Part shown: in pieces, positions 59,285 through 64,000 of the stretch
Layout: each line of letters starts with the position of its first letter
Numbering within the stretch: position 1 is the stretch's first letter
Origin: Kumtagia yinganensis
GTDB lineage: Bacteria > Pseudomonadota > Alphaproteobacteria > Rhizobiales > Rhizobiaceae
Reading direction: 5' to 3'
DNA length: 64,000 bases
NCBI RefSeq assembly: GCF_040081985.1
Contig: NZ_JBEBMH010000001.1
Coordinates: 496,001 to 560,000 of the forward strand
The notes under the pieces: generated by a model
What the model saw: the letters and a program-made list of their open reading frames with translations, nothing else
Databases searched by the model: none
What the model was told of the DNA's origin: nothing
Made by a program: the position numbers and the translations under genes

Positions 59285-61399
59285 CTACTCCACGAACACC
59301 TTCACGCTTGCGGCGCGGCCGGCGGCGTCGATGACGGTGAGCGTCGAATAGCCGGCGCTGTCCGGCTGCCAGGTGGCGGTGCGGCGGCGCACGATTTCGG
59401 AGAGCGGTTTTCCATTGGCGAGCCAGCGGAATGGTGCGCGGCCTCCCTGGAGTTTCAGCACAAGCGGGCCGGCCGGCGAGGCGGCGAGTTCGACATGCGC
59501 GCCGTCCGGCGGGAAGACGATCTGCGGCGCCGGCTCGACCACCGAGACGGAGGCCGCCGCGGCGGGCAGGGCGTCCTGGCCGGATTCGAAGCGGCGCAGT
59601 GTAACGGGAAGGTCGTTCGGCGCGGCGTGGAAGGCACCGGCGGGCGGACGCTGCTGCTGCGCGGCGGGAAGTCCGGATTTCGCAAACGCCTCGAACAGGA
59701 TGGGCGCGGCCGAGACATAACCCGCCAGCCCTGGCACGGAGCCGGAATCGGCGCGGCCGACCCACACGCCGAGCACATAGCGGCCATCGTAGCCGACCGA
59801 CCAAGCGTCGCGATAACCGTAGGAGGTGCCGGTCTTGTAGGCGATGCCGCGCTGCGTGGCACCCTCGGGGGCGCGGACGCCGGAAAGAATGTCGGTGACC
59901 TGCCAGTTTGCCGCGGGTTCTAGGATCATGCCGTCGGCCAGCGGCTGGAAATCCGCTTCGGTGCCGTCGCGCAGTTTCTTGGCGCGGCCGCCATTGGCGA
60001 GGCCCGTATAGAGCTGAACGAGGTCGCGCAGGGTGACGCCGACGCCGCCTAGGCCGATCGCCAGGCCCGGCGCCTCGCCGGGCGGGAGCGACGGCGTGAC
60101 GCCCGCCTTGCGGAAACGCGCGGTAAGCCGCGCGGGGCCGACCGCGTCGAGCAGGCGGACGGCCGGCACGTTGAGGGATAGCTGCAAAGCCTGGCGGACG
60201 CTGACGTCGCCCTGATAGCTCATGTCGAAATTTTTCGGTCGGTACCCGGCGAAGTCCGCGGGCCGGTCCTCTATCAAGGTTTCCTGGGCGATCAGCCCCT
60301 GCTCGAAGGCGAGCCCGTAGATGAAGGGTTTTAGGGTGGATCCCGGTGAGCGGCTGGCACGCGTCATGTCGATCCAGCCGAAACGGCGTGCGTCGAAATA
60401 GTCGGCCGAGCCGATGGAGCCCAAAATGTCGCCGGTGCGGGCGTCGGCAAGGACCATCGCCACCGACACGCGCTCGCCCAGCCGCCGGGCGGCCTCCTTC
60501 GCCACGGTCTCCAGCCCGGCCTGCACGGATTTCTGGATGGCCAGTTGGAGGCGGGATTGCGCAGGTGCTGCGCGGAGCGCATCGTCGGCGAGGTGGGCGG
60601 CGAGCGAAGGCAGGGCGTAGCGCACTGCGGATACGTCGTCGATCGCGGCGCGGGCGGCTTCCCGCTCGGCGAGCACATTTGCTTCGACCATGCGCGCCAA
60701 GACGCGATCTCGGGCGGTCTGGGCATTGTCGCGGAACCGGTCCGGCCGGCGGCGCTCGGGCAGTTGAGGCAGGGCCGCCAGCAGGGCTGCCTCGGAAACG
60801 GTCAGGCGCTTCGGCTCCTTGCCGAAATAGGCGAGGGAGGCGGCGCGTACGCCTTCCAGATTGCCGCCATAGGGTGCCAGCGTGAGATAGCGCTCCAGAA
60901 TGTCGCGCTTGGAAATGCGGCGCTCGATCTGCCAGGCGCGAAAAATCTGAGTGAGTTTCGAGGTGAGGCTGCGGCTTTCGCGCGGCTCGATCAGGCGGGC
61001 AAGCTGCATGGACAGCGTCGAGCCGCCCGACACGATGCGGCCATTGCCGGCAAGCTGGCCGGCGGCGCGCATCAGCGCCAGCGGATCAACGCCGGAATGC
61101 TCCCAGAAACGCTTATCCTCATAGGCGACCAGCATTTTTATGAATTCGGGATCGACCTCGTCCAGCGAGGTTTCAAAGCGCCAGAAACCATCCGGCGTGG
61201 CATAGGCGCGCAGCAGCTTGCCGTCGCGGTCGTCGACTTCCTTCGAGACAACGATCTTTTCCGGCAAGGGCGGCGGGAAGGCGCGGTCCAGAGAGAAAAG
61301 TGCGGCTGCGGAGAGCCCGGCAATAGCCGCGCAGCCGACGAGGGCTATGGTCGCTCGGCGGACGAGTTTGGAGCGAGGGAAGTTCTGGAGAGCCGACAT
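59285..61399 (-). CDS. pbpC: penicillin-binding protein 1C
   Basis: 704 residues. N-terminal transmembrane helix (ATIALVGCAAIAGLSAAALF), then glycosyltransferase family 51 domain with EDKRFWEHSGVDPLALMRAA and GGSTLSMQLARL. The transpeptidase domain carries SPGSTLKPFIYGLAF (SxxK) and KTGTSYGYRDAWSVG (KTG). A C-terminal BiPBP_C-type beta domain completes the protein (LANGKPLSEIVRRRTATWQP). Murein synthase of the PBP1C class, commonly encoded with yfhM; here yfhM is 1 kb upstream beyond repeats and an opposite-strand gene. Confidence 0.96.
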   Translation of the reverse strand: MSALQNFPRSKLVRRATIALVGCAAIAGLSAAALFSLDRAFPPPLPEKIVVSKEVDDRDGKLLRAYATPDGFWRFETSLDEVDPEFIKMLVAYEDKRFWEHSGVDPLALMRAAGQLAGNGRIVSGGSTLSMQLARLIEPRESRSLTSKLTQIFRAWQIERRISKRDILERYLTLAPYGGNLEGVRAASLAYFGKEPKRLTVSEAALLAALPQLPERRRPDRFRDNAQTARDRVLARMVEANVLAEREAARAAIDDVSAVRYALPSLAAHLADDALRAAPAQSRLQLAIQKSVQAGLETVAKEAARRLGERVSVAMVLADARTGDILGSIGSADYFDARRFGWIDMTRASRSPGSTLKPFIYGLAFEQGLIAQETLIEDRPADFAGYRPKNFDMSYQGDVSVRQALQLSLNVPAVRLLDAVGPARLTARFRKAGVTPSLPPGEAPGLAIGLGGVGVTLRDLVQLYTGLANGGRAKKLRDGTEADFQPLADGMILEPAANWQVTDILSGVRAPEGATQRGIAYKTGTSYGYRDAWSVGYDGRYVLGVWVGRADSGSVPGLAGYVSAAPILFEAFAKSGLPAAQQQRPPAGAFHAAPNDLPVTLRRFESGQDALPAAAASVSVVEPAPQIVFPPDGAHVELAASPAGPLVLKLQGGRAPFRWLANGKPLSEIVRRRTATWQPDSAGYSTLTVIDAAGRAASVKVFVE

Positions 61400-61819
61400 C
61401 GGTTATCGGCCCAGTTGGGACCGGCTGAGGACTTTCGGCCGGGCCGACATACTGGCAATTGCCGCTGCCGCACTCCGTCCAACAGCCCTCATCCGACCTC
61501 GCTTCGCTCGGCCCCCGTCTCCCACAGTGGGAGAAGGGGGAGTTTCGCGTGTACGGCTCCGCCAACCTTCAACGACGGAGATTTGCAGAGGCGTTGCGGC
61601 AGCGCTCCACCTTCTCCCACTGTGGGAGAAGGTGGCCGAGCGAAGCGAGGTCGGATGAGGGGTGTTGGGCGGAGTGCGGCGATATCCGATTGCAACCGAT
61701 TTGCTGCTGGCCCCTAGAAGGAGGAGATAGCGACATTGTAGCCCTTCAGTCTTAGGGCACTCGCCATCTACATCGGGCGGCGTGAAACGACGACGTACCG
61801 GAGACAGTGAGGATAAGGC
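61400..61819. other. intergenic region carrying a type A repeat
   Basis: 420 bp between pbpC and the XRE-family gene. Most of it is the palindromic repeat listed at 61468-61679. The rest (61680-61819) is the XRE gene's promoter region, which has a reasonable ribosome-binding site (GATAAGGC) close to the ATG. Confidence 0.5.
61468..61679. repeat. palindromic repeat element, type A (second copy)
   Basis: Arms 61468-61540 and 61609-61679, near-perfect inverted, repeat the CGACCTCGCTTCGCTCGG and CTTCTCCCACAGTGGGAGAA units of the 6306-6509 element. The interior has CGCCAACCTTCAACGACGGA from 61560, the shared core, in the opposite orientation to that element. Confidence 0.92.
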
Positions 61820-62233
61820 ATGAATGGGATTCAAATCATCCACAGTCCGAGCGGCGATGAACTCGTCGTTCTTCCTCGCGCAGAATACGAGGCACTTGTC
61901 GCCGCAGCCGAGGGAGCCGACGAGGATGCGGCGGACCTTGCCATGTACGACGCCCGCAAGGCCGAGCTTGCTGGCGATCCGAACGCGATCCTGCCTGCGG
62001 AGGTGAGTGCCATGCTTCTGCGTGCCTACGGCAGGTTGCAGGCGTTGCGCAAATGGCGCGGCATGGCGCAGGTCAAGCTGGCCGCCGAAGCGGGCATCGC
62101 GCAGGGTTACCTCTTCGACCTCGAATACGGCCGGAAATCCGGCTCCGTCGAGACTATCGCCGCGCTTGCGCGCGTGCTGGATGTGCCGATTGAGTGGCTG
62201 GCGGGAAAAGCGCCGGCTAACCCTCCCCCTTGA
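61820..62233 (+). CDS. XRE-family helix-turn-helix protein, antitoxin-like
   Basis: 137 residues. The N-terminus (IIHSPSGDELVVLPRAEYEA) resembles prevent-host-death-type antitoxins. The C-terminal Cro/C1 HTH is LQALRKWRGMAQVKLAAEAG, IAQGYLFDLEYGRKSGSVET and ARVLDVPIEWLAG. The last residues (PANPPP) are encoded by the adjoining repeat at 62221, implying insertion close to the original end. No toxin gene is adjacent, so it may be an orphan regulator. Confidence 0.85.
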   Translation: MNGIQIIHSPSGDELVVLPRAEYEALVAAAEGADEDAADLAMYDARKAELAGDPNAILPAEVSAMLLRAYGRLQALRKWRGMAQVKLAAEAGIAQGYLFDLEYGRKSGSVETIAALARVLDVPIEWLAGKAPANPPP

Positions 62234-62389
62234 GGGGAGGGTGGCGGAGAAAACCGAGCGGAACGCGAGGTTTTCTACGCGATGTGGGGGCGGTGGCGAA
62301 ATGCACCAGCGTAGAGCAACGTTAGAGCTTGGCCGAGGCGACCCCACCCGGCCGCTTCGCGGCCACCCTCCCCCCAAGGGCGAGAGGAA
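62221..62389. repeat. palindromic repeat element, type E
   Basis: Begins CCCTCCCCCTTGAGGGGAGG and ends with GGCCACCCTCCCCCCAAGGG, with a GGAGAAAACCGAGCGGAACG stretch and a GGCCGCTTCGCGGCC hairpin. It encodes the end and stop of the XRE gene and lies just after the yfhM stop. The interior includes CAGCGTAGAGCAACG, loosely like the type C core. Confidence 0.75.
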
Positions 62390-62403
62390 AGGCGCGGCCG
62401 TCT

Positions 62404-64000
62404 TCACGGCGCCTTGACCTCCATCATGCCGGCGGCGGTGCGGGCCGAGAATTGCGGCCGGTACATGTCCTCGACGCTCGCCGCCGGATGGGCGTAGACG
62501 CCGGGGGTAACGGCGCGCACCACATAGGCCAGTGTGAACTGCCGGCCGCTGTCGCCGTTGCGGTCGAAGGCCGCGACGAAACGGTCGTCACGGAATTCGA
62601 GATGTGCCGCTTCCGTCTGGTCCAGCCAGGGGAAGTTGCCGAGGCTGGCGCTGTTCACCAGACCGGGATTGTCGATCTCGAAACCGGCAGGGAGCAGGTC
62701 GCTGACCAGCACGCGCGACGGCCACGTGTTCTGCTCCGTTACCTTGAGCACCACGACGTAACGCTGGTTCTGCGTGACCTCGGTGACGTTCGCCTCCTTG
62801 CCATCGAGCGTGTAATAGGTACGCTCGATGGCAAAACCGTCGCCGCCGGCCGGCAGCGGCTGGGCCGGGGCGGCGACCGCGGTGACCACCGCCTGCACGG
62901 CGCTGCCGCTGGCATTGGCTATCGTCACGGGGCTGTCGACCAGCGTGCTGCCGTCAAAGCGCTCGGAGTAGAGCCCGGTGTGCGGCTTGCCGTTAATCGT
63001 CAGCCGCATGTCGGCGGCGTTGGAACGCAGCGCGCGGGCGGCGAGCAGCATCCAAGCGTCGTCCTGCGTGCTCGTCCAGCGGGTCGCCCGGCGTTCGGCG
63101 CCGACCAGGCTGATCAGTTCAGGAACCACAGACGGCATCGGCTTGCTCTCGGCGGCGAGCGCCAGCATGGCGGCGCCGTCGCGCAACCGCGACCCGTAAT
63201 CCGAGCGGTACCAGTCGTGCTCGGGGTTCTGCTTGGCAAGCTGCAGGGCCGCCTGGAAGGTCGCCTCGGAGCGCTGGACGTCGCCGTAGAGCGCCAGGCT
63301 GGCGGCAAGCTGCGCCACAGCCATCGGGCTGGAAAAAGCTTCCAGTTGCGTGTCGGCGTAATAACGCAGGTCGCCGACGGAGGCCTTCTTGTTGCGGGAC
63401 AGAACGTAGAGTGCGTAGGCGATCTCGCTACCACGATCCTCCAGGTCGAGGTCGTATGACAGCGCGTTCTGCAGATTGCTCAGCGCCTGCAGCATGGCCT
63501 CGCGCGGCACGTCGTAGTTGAGCTCGCGGGCCCGCGTCAGGAAGTCGGTGACATACGAATCGAGCCACAGATCGCCCGAGCCGGGTCCCCACAGGCCGAA
63601 ACTGCCCGACGAGGACTGGTAGCTGAGAACCCGCGTGATCGCATCCTGGATGCGGCCGCGCAGTTCCGGCTCGTCCTGCATACCGGCGCCGGCGGAGAGT
63701 TCGCTGACATAGAGCAGCGGCAGCGCCCGGCTGGTGGTCTGCTCGGCGCAGCCATAGGGGTAGCGGTCGAGCGCCAGGATCAGCGACGGTACGTCGAAGG
63801 CGGCTGACGGCGAGACGCCGACGCTGACATAGGCGCCGGGCAGAACGCTGTCGGCCAGCAGTTCGCGGTCGATGCGAACGCTCCTTCCGTTCGGGCCGAG
63901 ATCGACGACCAGCCGGTTGGTGACCGGCAGAACCGCCGGTCGGACCGGGATGTACAGCGTCTGCTCCACCGCCGGCCCATTGTCATGGGCGAGGCGGATG
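62404..64000 (-). CDS. yfhM: alpha-2-macroglobulin family protein, C-terminal part (YfhM type)
   Basis: At least 531 residues of an expected 1,600-1,800; the 5' end is off the right edge. The thioester motif is intact as YPYGCAEQTTSRALP (CxEQ), so the protein can covalently trap proteases. Following are the helical toroid repeats (SSSGSFGLWGPGSGDLWLDS and others) and the receptor-binding-like C-terminal beta domain. A periplasmic lipoprotein that works with PBP1C to defend against proteases. Followed on the opposite strand by the XRE gene. Confidence 0.92.
   Translation of the reverse strand, partial: IRLAHDNGPAVEQTLYIPVRPAVLPVTNRLVVDLGPNGRSVRIDRELLADSVLPGAYVSVGVSPSAAFDVPSLILALDRYPYGCAEQTTSRALPLLYVSELSAGAGMQDEPELRGRIQDAITRVLSYQSSSGSFGLWGPGSGDLWLDSYVTDFLTRARELNYDVPREAMLQALSNLQNALSYDLDLEDRGSEIAYALYVLSRNKKASVGDLRYYADTQLEAFSSPMAVAQLAASLALYGDVQRSEATFQAALQLAKQNPEHDWYRSDYGSRLRDGAAMLALAAESKPMPSVVPELISLVGAERRATRWTSTQDDAWMLLAARALRSNAADMRLTINGKPHTGLYSERFDGSTLVDSPVTIANASGSAVQAVVTAVAAPAQPLPAGGDGFAIERTYYTLDGKEANVTEVTQNQRYVVVLKVTEQNTWPSRVLVSDLLPAGFEIDNPGLVNSASLGNFPWLDQTEAAHLEFRDDRFVAAFDRNGDSGRQFTLAYVVRAVTPGVYAHPAASVEDMYRPQFSARTAAGMMEVKAP

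Overview
The window reads as chromosome from a high-GC alphaproteobacterium of the order Rhizobiales, most like the Mesorhizobium/Phyllobacteriaceae group. Support comes from the hrcA / rph-rdgB-hemW neighbourhood, an Irr-type iron-control palindrome in front of an mbfA-like gene, abundant rhizobial palindromic intergenic repeats, and many TRAP and ABC uptake systems. This is inference from gene content; no rRNA, tRNA or CRISPR array was seen. Genes are dense and mostly in short operons. Both window edges cut genes: a cytochrome P450 on the left and an alpha-2-macroglobulin lipoprotein on the right.

1-12.9 kb is mainly housekeeping: P450 (partial), yraN, rsmI, a half-size EamA transporter, a HEPN-domain gene with an unknown overlapping partner, hemW, rdgB, a VOC protein, rph, a GNAT acetyltransferase, hrcA, a yceI/cytochrome b561 pair, a LysE exporter and cysK. 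13.0-14.5 kb is a visibly AT-richer island holding a DUF4442 thioesterase and, tail to tail, a CarF/TMEM189-type plasmanylethanolamine desaturase with the full histidine signature. 14.7-25.4 kb carries a GST, an ECF42-type sigma factor coupled to a DGPF protein (with a matching candidate promoter), a TAXI-type TRAP transporter with DUF1850, and stress/iron genes including mbfA under a perfect 21-nt Irr-box palindrome.

26.5-37.6 kb is a uronate catabolic locus. A long minus-strand operon (uxaC, TRAP dctP-dctQ-dctM, GntR regulator, kduI, kduD, kdgF) faces a plus-strand operon (uxuB, uxuA, Gfo/Idh oxidoreductase) across a 176-bp region with a candidate GntR operator. Together they would import hexuronates and bring glucuronate and unsaturated uronates to 2-keto-3-deoxygluconate. 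37.9-45.4 kb has a ModE-like regulator and a three-gene cluster of transglutaminase-DUF2126, circularly permuted ATP-grasp-alpha-E, and transglutaminase. This is a predicted but biochemically obscure peptide-ligase system.

46-64 kb holds ilvD, an Fsr-like MFS pump, and a possible amide/polyamine module: two tandem NylB-like serine hydrolases, potABCD, a YtcJ-type amidohydrolase and a divergent acetylpolyamine amidohydrolase. It ends with pbpC and its yfhM partner, split by repeats and an opposite-strand XRE gene.

The most notable non-coding signal is a set of palindromic elements with different end arms. At least five share a similar core (approximately CGCCAAYCNYCRRCG), and several lie between genes of one operon.
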